This document shows positions 17,734 to 28,600 of a stretch of 50,926 bases of DNA, piece after piece. Origin of the DNA: Treponemataceae bacterium. GTDB taxonomy: Bacteria; Spirochaetota; Spirochaetia; Treponematales; Treponemataceae. The stretch covers positions 1 through 50,926 of the forward strand of contig JAILBN010000056.1 in NCBI GenBank assembly GCA_024680915.1, given 5' to 3'. Within the stretch, counting starts at the first letter, position 1, and each line of letters begins with the position of its first letter. The notes under the pieces were generated by a model. It was not told where the DNA came from and did not search any database. It was given only the letters and a program-made list of their open reading frames with translations. Position numbers and translations under genes: made by a program.

Positions 17734-18663
17734 ATGGGTCTCTATAAGCTGATTACAGAAAACTATCTGCGTTTTCAGAAAGATGCGGCAGTTTTCCAGG
17801 GACTGTTGAATCATGCGGAGCATATACTTAATTCCGTAAGCTTCAACAGTCTTACTGATGAGGCTTTTATCTTTTTCAACTCCTTTGTAGAAGAGCTTGG
17901 TATCTCAAAGATGGCTGTTCTTTTACCTGACAACAATCAGTTCAAAATGTATCTTTCCTATGGCTTCAAATCAGGAACAGAAGAACAAATGGTTTCTACA
18001 AAGGATTTCTGGGAAGGAACTCTTCCTGGTGACAGATGGCTTTCAGTAACAAAAGAAGACATAGTTCCCTTCAGACAGATTTTTTCTGATGAAGATAACG
18101 CTGAGATCTCAATCCTGCATGTAAAAAGGATGGAGTTAAAAAAAGTTCCAATAATCATATTGATTACTGAAGGAACAAAAATCTCCCTTGTAGATACCGA
18201 ACTGGTTGATATTGTTCTCCCCTCTCTCTATCCTTATATAGAAAAATGTCTGAATTTAAAAAGACTTACGGACAATATTACTTTTCCTTCAGAATTCGAC
18301 ACAGCTGTAAATATCGAGAATTCACTTATTGAGAATTCAAAAGGTTTTCTTTTCGAAATTTCTCTTGATTCCTTCTTTGCTTCTTTCCCAAATCTTACCG
18401 GCGAAGCAAGACAAATTCTTTTCAAGGTTTTATTCAACGCCCTTAGTCTTCTGATAAAAGTTCCTGATATACTTTATGTATACCAGGACAAGATAAAGAT
18501 AATAAGATTCAGTAACAATGAACTTGATGAAGACCTTTTTTCCTATCAGCTGAAAAAAACGATTTCTCCAGTCTTTTCAGAAGAAAAAGCAGATTTGATT
18601 GATATAAAGAGCTCAGCTTCTTCTTCTGATATAAATGAGCTGACAGATTTTCTTCATCGGTAA
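17734..18663 (+). CDS. GAF-like hypothetical protein
   Basis: I do not recognise this 309-residue soluble protein. The N-terminal half (about residues 25-165) reads like a GAF sensor fold: a long helix (LNHAEHILNSVSFNSLTDEA), then AVLLPDN-type beta strands, then ILITEGTKISLVDTELVDIV near 148-167. No ligand-binding residues can be assigned. The C-terminal half has predicted helices and strands without a familiar motif. It starts two bases after the stop of the giant acidic gene and ends seven bases before the first DUF115 gene, so it must share their transcript. By position it could be a regulator or partner of the DUF115 proteins; that is inference. Confidence 0.65.
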   Translation: MGLYKLITENYLRFQKDAAVFQGLLNHAEHILNSVSFNSLTDEAFIFFNSFVEELGISKMAVLLPDNNQFKMYLSYGFKSGTEEQMVSTKDFWEGTLPGDRWLSVTKEDIVPFRQIFSDEDNAEISILHVKRMELKKVPIIILITEGTKISLVDTELVDIVLPSLYPYIEKCLNLKRLTDNITFPSEFDTAVNIENSLIENSKGFLFEISLDSFFASFPNLTGEARQILFKVLFNALSLLIKVPDILYVYQDKIKIIRFSNNELDEDLFSYQLKKTISPVFSEEKADLIDIKSSASSSDINELTDFLHR

Positions 18664-18670
18664 TCATAAA

Positions 18671-20200
18671 GTGAGCATCTTTTTCAAGGAAAGCAAAGAC
18701 GGAAGTCTTACCTGCAGCAAAGATTCCATTTCCCTTCATTCTTCTTTCAACACTAAAAAAGAGGCAGAACGTTTTGTCAGTATGATTGACGTCTCTTACC
18801 TACCCTCTCATATCATAATAACCGGGCCCTGCATAGGATATACAGAACACTTCCTTAGAGAACGCTTTCCCCAATCACAAATCATATCAATACAATATTC
18901 TGACCAATTTAATAAATACAATTCAAAATGGGATAAATCCTTTTTATTTACAGAAGGTAGCGACGTCAACATTGTAAGTGACGAGCTCTTTTCTTTAATC
19001 GGAGAAGAGAAATTATTCTCCACATTGTTTCTTTCTTGGAAACCTTCGGAAAAAGCATGGCCTGAACTTGCATCTAAGCTCTGGACTTCATTCAAAGACT
19101 TACTTGCTAAAGCAGAATCTATAATCTCGACAAGAAACTATTTCAATAAACCCTGGTTCATAAATACCTTAAACTTTTTTACCAGCATACAAAACATCTG
19201 CCATCCTCAATTGACAGATAAGCCCATAATCATCACTGCAAGCGGTCCCAGTCTTTCTTCTGCCCTTCTATTCCTTAAAAAAAACAGGCAATCATATATT
19301 CTTCTTTCAGCCTCATCCTCTATTCTACCACTTATTGAGAATGGAATAATTCCTGATTACTGCATATCAACAGACGGAGGCTGGTGGGCAAAAAAACATC
19401 TTGAACCTTTGTTGCGCAAAGGAATTTCAATTCCCCTGATAGTGCCACCAGAAGCAGCTGTCCCAAAGGAAATACTATCTTTTATGCCTATAATACCAAT
19501 GAGCTACAATGATTTTCCTGACAATCTTTTTTTCAAACAAACAGGAATACCATTTATAGCAGGAGAAAGGAATGGGACTGTAAGCGGTACAGCCGCACTT
19601 CTTGCTCTTAGTATTACAAGTGGAAAAGTTTTCTTCTGTGGGCTGGATCTATCAAGTGCCAAAGAATACCAACACACCCAGCCAAATGCCCTGGAGCTTA
19701 TAAACTCGAAAAACGACTGCAGGATAAAAACTCTTGAAACTCGTTGCTCAGCAGCTTCTCTTCCTGGCAACAAAGCTCTTACGATATACAGGAATTGGTT
19801 CGCATCTCGTAATGATACCTTCTACAACAGAGTTTCCAGACTAGTCACAAAAAGGGATAAGCTTGCCAAGATTCCTCATATGGACGACATTTTCATTGAC
19901 GAGAATCCGACAGATTTATTTCCGGTCACCTCCGGAAGCAGTTCTCTCGTGACAAACAAAATTAAAATCAAGAAATCTAAAATCGCGAAGGATATTTATC
20001 ATCTTTTAAAAAATGTAAAGGATGAAATTGAAACAAATCCCGAAAAAACATATAATTATGACTGGTACAGAATGGCAGCCTTGAAAGACCTTATACATGA
20101 AGAAAGATCAGGGAAAAAAACAATTTCGCCAGAAATAATAAAAAAAACAAGAGTATTCTTGGACGAAGCTATTTCAAAAATCTATAAAATCGGGAATTAA
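18671..20200 (+). CDS. DUF115 / MptE-like protein, Maf flagellin-glycosylation family (first copy)
   Basis: The 509-residue protein carries the DUF115 core: IIITASGPSLSSA near residues 186-198, followed by ILLSASSSILPLIENGIIPD and YCISTDGG (about 230-237). This is the nucleotide-binding pattern of 6-hydroxymethylpterin pyrophosphokinase MptE-like and Maf proteins. A second family segment, ERNGTVSGTAALLA, with FFCGLDL lies near 297-330. Maf proteins in other bacteria transfer nonulosonic acids to flagellins, and glycosylated flagellins are known in Treponema denticola. The start is a GTG at 18671 with no clear ribosome site, suggesting coupling to the gene before. The next gene starts on the base after its stop and is a second, divergent member of the family. 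Confidence 0.82.
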   Translation: MSIFFKESKDGSLTCSKDSISLHSSFNTKKEAERFVSMIDVSYLPSHIIITGPCIGYTEHFLRERFPQSQIISIQYSDQFNKYNSKWDKSFLFTEGSDVNIVSDELFSLIGEEKLFSTLFLSWKPSEKAWPELASKLWTSFKDLLAKAESIISTRNYFNKPWFINTLNFFTSIQNICHPQLTDKPIIITASGPSLSSALLFLKKNRQSYILLSASSSILPLIENGIIPDYCISTDGGWWAKKHLEPLLRKGISIPLIVPPEAAVPKEILSFMPIIPMSYNDFPDNLFFKQTGIPFIAGERNGTVSGTAALLALSITSGKVFFCGLDLSSAKEYQHTQPNALELINSKNDCRIKTLETRCSAASLPGNKALTIYRNWFASRNDTFYNRVSRLVTKRDKLAKIPHMDDIFIDENPTDLFPVTSGSSSLVTNKIKIKKSKIAKDIYHLLKNVKDEIETNPEKTYNYDWYRMAALKDLIHEERSGKKTISPEIIKKTRVFLDEAISKIYKIGN

Positions 20201-21754
20201 ATGAGTTCAGACATATTCTATACAGGTACCAGGGAAGCGAAAAACGGAAGCATCGTACCTGTCCTTTCAAATGGAAAAACCTTTTACTCTGAATATAATC
20301 CAGACAGAGATATAGGCTTCTATGCGGATAAAGCCGAAATAGTTAATTCTGGTTTCATTCTTATCGGAGGACTAGGCGACGGCTCACACATAGCTGCTGT
20401 GCTTGATAAAAACCCCTCTGCTACGATAATGATTTTAGAATTCAACGATGAGACAATAGCTTTTTTGTTTTCAAATAAAATATGTGATCCGGAAATACTT
20501 GAGAACCCTCATATTATATTAACTACTCCGGAAAAGCTTTGCAGGGATATAAAGAACAACTATATCCCAATAATCCAAGGGTCATTCCTCTATCACCCGG
20601 TTAAAATGTGGCAGCTTCTTTTTGAGAAAGAATATGGTACATCCTTAAAAGACAAAATAAAAGAAACCCTTCACGACATCGCCTCAGATTATGCTACACA
20701 AGCAAGATTCGGAAAGCTTATGTTCACGAACATCCTGAAAAACATGGCTTTGCTTTCAGGCAGATCTAAAAATAAAAACCTCACAAGTGTGACAGAATTT
20801 GCCGGTGATTCCAGAAAAGCAGAGGCAGCTGTTATAGGTGCAGGACCAAGTCTCGATGAATCAATAAAACTTCTTAAGAAAAATAAGGAAAGATTCTTTA
20901 TAATTTCCACAGACACTGCCTACAGAAGTCTTTATAAAAATGCTATAAAACCTGATTTGGTCGTTACGATTGACGGACAGAATTCCAGCATATCACACTT
21001 TTTGGGTATCGATTCCTCGGAAACAGCAGTTGCGGCGGATATATGCGCTAATGCCGCCGCCGCACGATACCTTGCCGGACAAGGTTGTCCCATTAGTTTC
21101 TTTACCACAGGTCACCCCATGGGAACCTTAATAAACGACTGGTATAAAAATGAGAGCAAAGCAAATAGAAGCATACTTCCTCTGATTAATGCCGGCTTCG
21201 GGACTGTTCTTAGTGCGGCGGCGGATCTGGCGGTAAAAGCAGGATTCACATCAATTCACTTTTTCGGAGCGGATTTTGCATATGAATCAGGTAAACCCTA
21301 TACGAAAGGAACCTACCTTGATGAAAACTTCTTGACTGTATCCAACCGTCATAGAACCCTGGATAACTCATTCTGCGCCCTTTGTTACAGGACAGAGCTT
21401 ACAAAAGAGGGCAGACTCTACACTAATTCACTGCTTTCTTCATACAAACGGAGTCTTAATTTCTTCATAGAATCCCGTTCTGAGAATTTTTATTTTGAAA
21501 GCACTTCAGATAAAATCCGCTATAATTCAGAGTCTGTCATGATAAATAAGGGGAAAGCAGAAGACTCTGCCCCTCTCTACTTCGATTATGAATGCTTTTT
21601 TAATTTTTTAATGACCCGATTAGTTAATGAGGATAAAAGTATTCTATATTCCTTACTACCTTTTGCAACATGGCTGAAAGAAAAAGAAAAAAATGCCGAT
21701 ATAAATGATATATACATGAAAGCCATTCATATTATGGCTTTACATAGGAGCTGA
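20201..21754 (+). CDS. DUF115 / MptE-like protein, Maf family (second copy)
   Basis: This 517-residue protein has the full DUF115/Maf layout: an N-terminal Rossmann-like part with LIGGLGDGSHIAAVL near residue 53, then AAVIGAGPSLDESIKLLKK at about 208-226, TDTAYRSLYKNAIKPD, and LVVTIDGQN near 252-260. A C-terminal PLINAGFGTVLSAAADLA with IHFFGADFAY follows. Its ATG directly follows the TAA of the preceding DUF115 gene, with no free ribosome site, so translation is coupled. The two copies differ widely in sequence, so they probably have different substrates or form a heteromer rather than being recent duplicates. A cytoplasmic role in flagellin glycosylation is inferred from the family. Confidence 0.85.
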   Translation: MSSDIFYTGTREAKNGSIVPVLSNGKTFYSEYNPDRDIGFYADKAEIVNSGFILIGGLGDGSHIAAVLDKNPSATIMILEFNDETIAFLFSNKICDPEILENPHIILTTPEKLCRDIKNNYIPIIQGSFLYHPVKMWQLLFEKEYGTSLKDKIKETLHDIASDYATQARFGKLMFTNILKNMALLSGRSKNKNLTSVTEFAGDSRKAEAAVIGAGPSLDESIKLLKKNKERFFIISTDTAYRSLYKNAIKPDLVVTIDGQNSSISHFLGIDSSETAVAADICANAAAARYLAGQGCPISFFTTGHPMGTLINDWYKNESKANRSILPLINAGFGTVLSAAADLAVKAGFTSIHFFGADFAYESGKPYTKGTYLDENFLTVSNRHRTLDNSFCALCYRTELTKEGRLYTNSLLSSYKRSLNFFIESRSENFYFESTSDKIRYNSESVMINKGKAEDSAPLYFDYECFFNFLMTRLVNEDKSILYSLLPFATWLKEKEKNADINDIYMKAIHIMALHRS

Positions 21755-21757
21755 CAT

Positions 21758-22954
21758 ATGAATACCAAAAGCTTCAGTTTTTTTGTATTTTTTATTCTCA
21801 TCATATTCTTAACAGCAGTCTTATACTTCGGAATTGCTTTAGGCTATACAATCTCAACGAATTCATCAAAACTAGAGGAAAGATTCTCTTCTCTCACAGG
21901 AAAACTATCATCTATAGTAAATGATAATAATCTTTATTCCAATTCAACAAAAACCATACTAGAAAAAGAACTTATTTCCGACCCCTATGTCTCTTGCATA
22001 ACCCTCAGCAATAAATCTTCAGTTTTCTTCGCATGGCCTGCAGATTCCACTCAATTTATAATCAACAAGGATGGAAATCCTGAAATATTAGAAAATTCAC
22101 ACATATTAAAGAAATATACAGCTTCAATACAGACTAAAGCCAATGAGACAATAACTCTTACAGCCGCTTTATCCTCAATAATAAAAGCAGATTTCTACGT
22201 GATAAGTTCCCGTGCCTTCATAATAATTCTTGCAGGTACTATTTTTGATTTTCTTCTTTTGATTTACCTTGGTCTTTTTTCCACAAAAAAGGAAGCATCG
22301 TCAAAAGAGATGGAGAACACTCTTAATGACATAGAAGCAGAGATAAATAATATAGCAAGCAAAAAAGAAGCAAAAAAAGAGGAAGAGAAGCCCCAGAAAG
22401 CTTTTACAAAAAACCAGAATGACGAGGCAGATGACCCCTCAGGTCTTTTCTCAGAGAAAACCGGTTTCGGTTGGGAATCTTACATTGAGCCCCGCCTTGA
22501 CGCAGAGCTTGTCAGAGCGGCATCAAATGAGATGGATCTTTCTTTGTTTATTATAAACATCAAGAATATCGAAAAAAATGTTTCTGCATCACAAGCTGTA
22601 TGCCAAGTACTCTTAAAATTCTTCCAATACAATGACATGATTTTTGAATACGGAGAATCCGGGTACGCAGGAATACTTGTCAATACTGACATAGACAACG
22701 CCATGATCGCCTCAGAAACTCTTTATACAGAGCTTAAAGAGGTTTTTGCAGAAAACAACTGTAATCCAGAATTCGGAATCGGTCTTACATCACGTTCTTT
22801 AAGGCTGATGACAGGAGCCAGACTCCTGAATGAAGCAAAAAAAGCAGCAGAGAAAGCCCTTGAGGAGAAAAACCTTCCTATTGTAGCTTTCCGTGTCAAT
22901 CATGAAAAATCAAAACAATATCTGGCTGAAGAAGCTGAGAAATATTCAAAATAA
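21758..22954 (+). CDS. Two-helix membrane protein with a degenerate GGDEF domain
   Basis: In the 398-residue protein, membrane helices at about residues 7-30 and 150-170 bracket an extracytoplasmic sensor-like region. A charged, Lys/Glu-rich linker follows (about 180-220). The C-terminal 160 residues align with a GGDEF diguanylate cyclase domain: SLFIINIKNIEK stands at the strand that normally carries the metal-binding Asp, FEYGESGYAGILV at the GGDEF loop, FGIGLTS at the SIGV position, and AKKAAEKALEEK at the ending helix. The GGDEF signature reads GESGY and the metal ligand is lost, so cyclase activity is not expected; a binding or signalling role is possible. AGGAGCTGACAT gives a good ribosome site for the ATG at 21758. 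It closes the operon, four bases from the convergent TPR gene. Confidence 0.75.
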   Translation: MNTKSFSFFVFFILIIFLTAVLYFGIALGYTISTNSSKLEERFSSLTGKLSSIVNDNNLYSNSTKTILEKELISDPYVSCITLSNKSSVFFAWPADSTQFIINKDGNPEILENSHILKKYTASIQTKANETITLTAALSSIIKADFYVISSRAFIIILAGTIFDFLLLIYLGLFSTKKEASSKEMENTLNDIEAEINNIASKKEAKKEEEKPQKAFTKNQNDEADDPSGLFSEKTGFGWESYIEPRLDAELVRAASNEMDLSLFIINIKNIEKNVSASQAVCQVLLKFFQYNDMIFEYGESGYAGILVNTDIDNAMIASETLYTELKEVFAENNCNPEFGIGLTSRSLRLMTGARLLNEAKKAAEKALEEKNLPIVAFRVNHEKSKQYLAEEAEKYSK

Positions 22955-22958
22955 TTAA

Positions 22959-23672
22959 CTATTCCTGTTCCGGTGAATCGCTCTCAGCTACTTCTTCAGG
23001 GATTTTTGATTGAGCTTTTTTATTGATGGCTTCCTCTACTTTTTTAACTTCGTCAGAGTCCGGATCAAGGATCTTTAGTTCCTCCAGCATATTTGCCGCA
23101 GTCTCATCACTATCAAGCTCTAAAAGAACTAAAATATAATTCGCCAGGAGATTCTTATCAGCCGGGTTCCTTTCATAAAAGCCTCGGTAAACGGCACTTG
23201 CCTCCATTGCTTTTCCCTGCTTAGCAAGAACATAGGCATAGGGCATACCGATAGATGTATTGTTCTGATCAAGGGCAAAGACACGCTCGTAATATGACTC
23301 TGCCTGGCTCCAATTATTCTGGAGTGCGTATATACGGGCCAGGTTATAGGTTATCGTAAGATTCTCTTCTGTAAGCAAAGCCTGAGTTTTTTCATAATAC
23401 TCTATAGCCTTATCATATTTTTTTAAATCATAATAGGCATTTGCTATGTCATAGTATTCTGAGGCGAGCTCTTCTGCAGAAGTACTGTAAACCCCAGAAA
23501 AAAGATTGGTAAAACTTGTTGAATTGCATGAAATAAACAGTAATGCCACTAATACCAAAAAAAACGAGTTACCGGCTATTCCACAATGCTTATTCTTTGT
23601 CCATAAGCACTTTTCAGAGTAAAAATTGATGCTTTTAAGCCAAGCAGGCTGCCTAGTAACTCGTTTTTTCAT
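22959..23672 (-). CDS. TPR-repeat lipoprotein
   Basis: The 237-residue protein has a positively charged, rather long N-terminus, a hydrophobic segment and a lipobox LFISC near residue 49, so it is expected to be lipid-anchored outside the inner membrane. Residues about 65-200 hold tetratricopeptide-like helical pairs (ANAYYDLKKYDKAIEYYEKT, ARIYALQNNWSQAESYYERV, AYVLAKQGKAMEASAVYRGF). TPR domains mediate protein contacts. The C-terminus is acidic. The ATG at 23672 lies four bases after the stop of the phosphoribosyltransferase gene. A start slightly downstream would give a more standard signal peptide, but no alternative ATG is available. Confidence 0.75.
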   Translation of the reverse strand: MKKRVTRQPAWLKSINFYSEKCLWTKNKHCGIAGNSFFLVLVALLFISCNSTSFTNLFSGVYSTSAEELASEYYDIANAYYDLKKYDKAIEYYEKTQALLTEENLTITYNLARIYALQNNWSQAESYYERVFALDQNNTSIGMPYAYVLAKQGKAMEASAVYRGFYERNPADKNLLANYILVLLELDSDETAANMLEELKILDPDSDEVKKVEEAINKKAQSKIPEEVAESDSPEQE

Positions 23673-23676
23673 TTAT

Positions 23677-24744
23677 TTAGCGACCTAAAACAGTATGTTC
23701 TATCTTCCTAAGCTGGGAACGATAAAGACCTGCGATATTTGAACCGTAATCAGCAATAAGCTGGATTATATTACGAGGAGTCTCCTCTGTATCACGGCCG
23801 TTGAGACGGTCACCAGCATCTCCCAAACCAGGCATAATATATGCAGAGGCATTAAGGACTGGATCCATCCAAAGGGTATAGCAGGAGCAGTGCTCAAGGG
23901 CACGTACTACACGCAGGCTTCCCTTAAGGGCAGAGATAACATTGAAGAACTTTATGGATTTTGGTTTTACACCCTGACTCTGAAGATATTTCACAACCGT
24001 AACAAGAGAACCACCTGTAGCGTTCATAGGATCAGCAAAAATGAGGTCCTTGCCGTCAAGATCCTCAAGATTATAGAAAGAGTTATTCAAATCAAGGACA
24101 TATTCCATATTGTCCTCTTTTTTGGACTCATCCCGTTTAATCTTGAATAATGCAAAGGGTGTTACATATCCGTGGGAAGAATATTCCTCAATCTCCTTTG
24201 ACATAATCATGGAGGGAAGAAGAGCACCGCGAAGCATAACGCACATAACTGTATTCTCAAGCTTATAGTCTATATCAGGGACTTTATGGACTGCATAGTT
24301 CTGTACTGGAGAAGTTACCGGGGTCTTTACGACAAGATAATTCTTGTTGTCTGTATGATTTCCTGTATAAGCCAGGCGGAAAAGCATCTCATAGGCACGC
24401 TGTGTGTAATATACGAACTCGTTGTGTCCTGTACGGATATCACGAAGTTTTGCTATAACGCGTGAAGCCTCAGCATGGCTTTCTTCCTGAGTAACGAAGG
24501 AGAAAACATTAAGGCCAGGAACCTCATGGCAGATACTCTGCATAAGCTGTCCCATCTCATCAAAAACATCGATTACCTTTTTTTCTTCGCTTGCCAGAGT
24601 TGAGCTGAAACCACCGGCAGCTATTATTTTAAAAGACTGCATTGCCCTCTCATACAAGCCGTCCATCTGAGTAAGATACGCCTGATCCTGCTCGGTAAGA
24701 TAACCGTCCAGGTCTTCCGCTTTTAATACAATCTTAGAATCCAT
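23677..24744 (-). CDS. upp: Uracil phosphoribosyltransferase with N-terminal extension
   Basis: UPRTase converts uracil and PRPP to UMP. The C-terminal 215 residues have the PRPP-binding [11 protein letters not shown] (about residues 234-244) and the uracil-site [12 protein letters not shown] (about 304-315), both close to the bacterial Upp consensus. The normal enzyme is about 210 residues; this one is 355. The first 130-140 residues form an all-helical-looking extension (for example a [13 protein letters not shown] segment) with no motif I recognise. The start is the ATG at 24744, with GGAGG eight bases upstream; that ribosome site lies across the end of the lipoprotein gene. It sits between two lipoprotein genes, four bases from each, in the ileS operon. 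Confidence 0.88.
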   Translation of the reverse strand: MDSKIVLKAEDLDGYLTEQDQAYLTQMDGLYERAMQSFKIIAAGGFSSTLASEEKKVIDVFDEMGQLMQSICHEVPGLNVFSFVTQEESHAEASRVIAKLRDIRTGHNEFVYYTQRAYEMLFRLAYTGNHTDNKNYLVVKTPVTSPVQNYAVHKVPDIDYKLENTVMCVMLRGALLPSMIMSKEIEEYSSHGYVTPFALFKIKRDESKKEDNMEYVLDLNNSFYNLEDLDGKDLIFADPMNATGGSLVTVVKYLQSQGVKPKSIKFFNVISALKGSLRVVRALEHCSCYTLWMDPVLNASAYIMPGLGDAGDRLNGRDTEETPRNIIQLIADYGSNIAGLYRSQLRKIEHTVLGR

Positions 24745-24748
24745 ATAT

Positions 24749-25684
24749 TTATCCTCCAATAAGTAACGTAACTATTGTCTTTATATCCATATTCATACCA
24801 GTACAGCTGATAGCATTCTCAGCAAGCTGCTCTGTCGTGACGGTACCATCAGACTGAACCTTCTTGAAAAGAAATAGTGCTGGTTTTACGGCATGTTTGT
24901 TCACAAAATTCATCTTCATATCAAGCATATAAATATTCTGATCATTCTTGGAGAAGGAACCAGAGGCAGTATCAGCTGCCAGGGTTATTCCGTTCCCGAC
25001 GATACTTTCAATGAAATCTCCCGCTTTGGACGTGTAGAAGGAAATATTTTCTCCAGCTTGAGATAATATCTCACTTTTACTGTATACAGTCGAATCTGAG
25101 GCAGCAGGAGCCACTTCCAAAGAAGCAGGGCTGGAATCGTATTCGAATTGCCTTCTTAACAGAGCTCTTACATCAGAAGAAGAAACAAGCATGACCTTGT
25201 TCTCAAGTATTGATATCTGGAATCCTATATCACTGATGAAATACTTGCAAGAATAGCCGCTTTCATTATAAGACAGAGTTTTCCAGCCATTTTCCTCCGA
25301 AAAAATCATGTTTATGAAAAAAGGGAAATCTCCTACAATGGCAGCATTGACAGCATTTGTCTCAAAATTGACGGATGCATAGAAAACTTCAGAACGGTCT
25401 AAAAGCTCAGCGCTGTTCTTTTCTGTCAAACCTGAAATATAATTATTTATAATGGTATGACACAAATCTCGATTTTCTTTTACAGGAATTTTTACATACA
25501 TCGAATCATTGTCAGGCAGGACATCCACCACAGAAAAGGGCTTTGCCATTCTAAGGGTCTGGCATCCTGCCATAAGACAAAGAAATGAAATACAAAATAT
25601 AGTATAAAAAAAATTCACTGTGACATGGTCGAAACGAATGTAAGAAAAAAATCTGTCCGATGATTTCCTATTCTTTCCAGTCAC
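24749..25684 (-). CDS. Hypothetical lipoprotein
   Basis: I do not recognise the family. The frame is open to a GTG at 25702, but a GTG at 25684 has an AGGAG ribosome site upstream and avoids overlap with ileS; that start gives 311 residues. A charged N-terminus is followed by a hydrophobic segment and the lipobox LMAGC near residue 41, so the mature protein should be lipid-anchored. The rest is a soluble, beta-rich-looking domain without catalytic motifs. It ends in TLLIGG, with its stop overlapping the ribosome site of the phosphoribosyltransferase gene. Confidence 0.68.
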   Translation of the reverse strand: MTGKNRKSSDRFFSYIRFDHVTVNFFYTIFCISFLCLMAGCQTLRMAKPFSVVDVLPDNDSMYVKIPVKENRDLCHTIINNYISGLTEKNSAELLDRSEVFYASVNFETNAVNAAIVGDFPFFINMIFSEENGWKTLSYNESGYSCKYFISDIGFQISILENKVMLVSSSDVRALLRRQFEYDSSPASLEVAPAASDSTVYSKSEILSQAGENISFYTSKAGDFIESIVGNGITLAADTASGSFSKNDQNIYMLDMKMNFVNKHAVKPALFLFKKVQSDGTVTTEQLAENAISCTGMNMDIKTIVTLLIGG

Positions 25685-25694
25685 AGCAAAACTC

Positions 25695-28600
25695 CTATAC
25701 ACGGGCTATAACTGCCTTCCAGGTCTCATCACCAGCCTCAATGGAAACGGCACTGTCCGGTAAGGAAGAAGTCCATGCTATCGAAGTAGCAAGAGTCTCA
25801 CCACTTATATAGTCATTGAATGACTCATAAGATTTCTTCAGGATTTCAGAGCCAGTAAGCTTTATCGTGATACGATCGGTGACCTCAAAGCCGCTTTCCT
25901 TACGCAGGTTCTGAATACCTCTGACGAAGTCCCTGACGAAGCCTTCCATTTTTAGGTCCTCAGTGATCTCTGAGTCAAGGGCAACGGTAAGAGTTCCGTC
26001 ATTGACCACCTTGAGGGTAGCCTTCTCAAGCCTGTCCACGATAATCTTAGAGGAATCAAGCTCAACAGGCTTGCCTTGGACATCAATGCTAAGGGTAGAG
26101 CCCTCAAGGATAGACTGGATTGAAGTCTGATCAAGCTGGGTAATTACGGCTGCGGCGGCCTTCATAAGAGGACCAAGCTCCTTTCCAAGGGTCTTGAAGT
26201 TCGCTTTTGCAGTATACTCGACAAGCTCATCCTCTCTTTCATGGAAGACGACCTTCTTTACATTAAGCTCCTCTCTTATGGATTCCTCCATCTCAAGAAG
26301 AACGGCTTTCTCTTCAGGGTTCCTTGTGACGAACTCTACGCTCTTAAGGGGCTGCCTGTTCTTAAGGTTGTACTGGCTTCTAAGGCTGCGTCCCATGGAG
26401 ACGGCTTTCTGTACAGTCTCCATCTTGAACTCAAGCTTAGGATCCCTCTTTGACTCATCACATACCGGATAATCGGCCAGATGTACAGATAGAGGATCAT
26501 CCTCAGTCCTAAGATTCTGCCACATAGCCTCTGTAATGAAGGGCACCACAGGAGCTGCGACCATGGCAAGGGTTTTAAGGGCTATATAAAGAGCCTCGTA
26601 AGCTTCGAACTTGTCATTATCGTTCTCGCTCTTCCAGAAACGACGGCGGCTGCGGCGGATATACCAATTATTAAGCTGGTCGATATAGGAAACGATAGGA
26701 TCTATGGCACCTGACAGGTCGTAATCATCAAGAGCCCCAGAGACTTCCCCGGCAAGCTTCTGTGTTACAGAGAGAAGCCAGCGGTCAAGAGGATTTGTGG
26801 GAAGGTTCTCGTCGAAGGCATGGCCTGTAGCCTTCACACCATCGATATTGGCATAGGTAACGAAGAAGCTGTAGCTGTTCCAAAGAGGAATCAGAATACC
26901 CTTAAGGATATCACGTACACCATCATCACTATATCTCAGGTCATCAGCCTTTACAGCTGCAGAATGCATAAGGAAAAGACGGAGGGCATCCGCACCGAAT
27001 TGCTTGATTACAAGGGCAGGATCGGTATAGTTACGGAGGCTCTTTGACATCTTCTTACCATCTGAGGCAAGGACAAGACCATTGACCACACAATTCTCGA
27101 AAGCCGGCTTGTCAAACAAGGCAACGGCAAGTACTGTCAAGGTATAGAACCAGCCACGGGTCTGATCCAATCCCTCGGAAATGAATTTTGCAGGGAAATG
27201 GCTGTCAAAGTAATCCTTATTCTCAAAGGGATAATGGTTCTGTGCATAAGGCATTGAGCCGGACTCAAACCAACAGTCAAGAACCTCTGGAATACGCTTC
27301 ATGGTTCCGCCACAAGAGCAGGGAATGGTGATTTTGTCAACGAAGTGCTTGTGAAGGTCCTCTGGATAGGTACCAGAAAGATCAGCAAGCTCCTGACGGC
27401 TGCCTACACAAATCTGCTTTCCGCAGTCTGGACATTCCCAAACAGGAATTGGGTTTCCCCAGTAGCGGTTACGGCTTATAGCCCAATCACGGGCATTCTC
27501 AAGCCATTTACCGAAACGGCCGTTCTTTATGTGCTCAGGCTGCCAGTAAATACTCTGGTTTGCCTTTACCATATTGTCACGAATCTTTATTACGTTCACG
27601 AACCAGCTGCCCACAGCACGATAAATAAGAGGGCTGTTACAACGCCAGCAGAAGGGATAGGAGTGGAGTATCTGGTCACGCTTCACCAGCTTTCCCTCTT
27701 TCTTGAGGCGGTCCATAATATCCTTGTCGCAATCCTTTACGAAGCGGCCTTTGTAATCAGGAACCTCGGCTGTGAACTTACATTCATTGTCCACAGGACA
27801 GATTGTGGGAACACCACTGCCCTGGAAGACCTTATTATCATCCTCACCAAAGCCAGGTGCCGTATGTACTATACCAGTACCATCCTCGGTGGAAACGAAA
27901 TCGGCGTTGAAAACACGGAAAGCTCCGATAGAGGCAGGATTTCCATCACTACCGTCAGTAGCCTTATAGAGGTCAGCAAAATATGGGAAAAGAGGCTCAT
28001 AACGAGAATCCTTAAGCTCACTACCCTTCTTCTTCCATACGATCTCACAGGCTGCAGGATCCTTATAATAAGCGCTCAGACGGCTCTCAGCAAGAATATA
28101 ATACTCATCACCGTCATGAACCTTTACGTAATCAATATCCGGTCCCATGGTAAGTCCCAGGTTTGAGGGCAAGGTCCATGGAGTTGTAGTCCAAGCCAGG
28201 AAGTAGGTGCAGCCGTTTGCCATATCAGGGTCATTGGCGGCAGGTGAAGCCTCCTTTACCTTGAACCTTATCGTAATGGCAGGGTCATGTACCTCTTTGT
28301 AGCCCCCCTGGGCAAGCTCGTGGTTTGAAAGAGGGGTGGCACAGCGGGGACAGGTCGGAAGGATGTAATGACCTTCGTAGATAAGTCCCTTATCCCAGAG
28401 ACTCTTGAAAACCCACCAAATTGACTCCATATACTCAGGGTTCATGGTCTTGTAGTCGTTGTCGAAATCGACCCATCTACCAAGGCGGGTAATTGTCTCC
28501 TGCCATTCTTTTGTATAGCGCAGCACACTGGCCCGGCAAGCCTCATTGAATTTGTCGATTCCATATTGCTCAATATCTGTCTTAGAGTTCAGGCCCAGCT

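Noticed and set aside
27345-28166. 273-codon plus-strand ORF opposite ileS
   Set aside because: It lies wholly antisense to a well-supported synthetase and its product has no recognisable domain.
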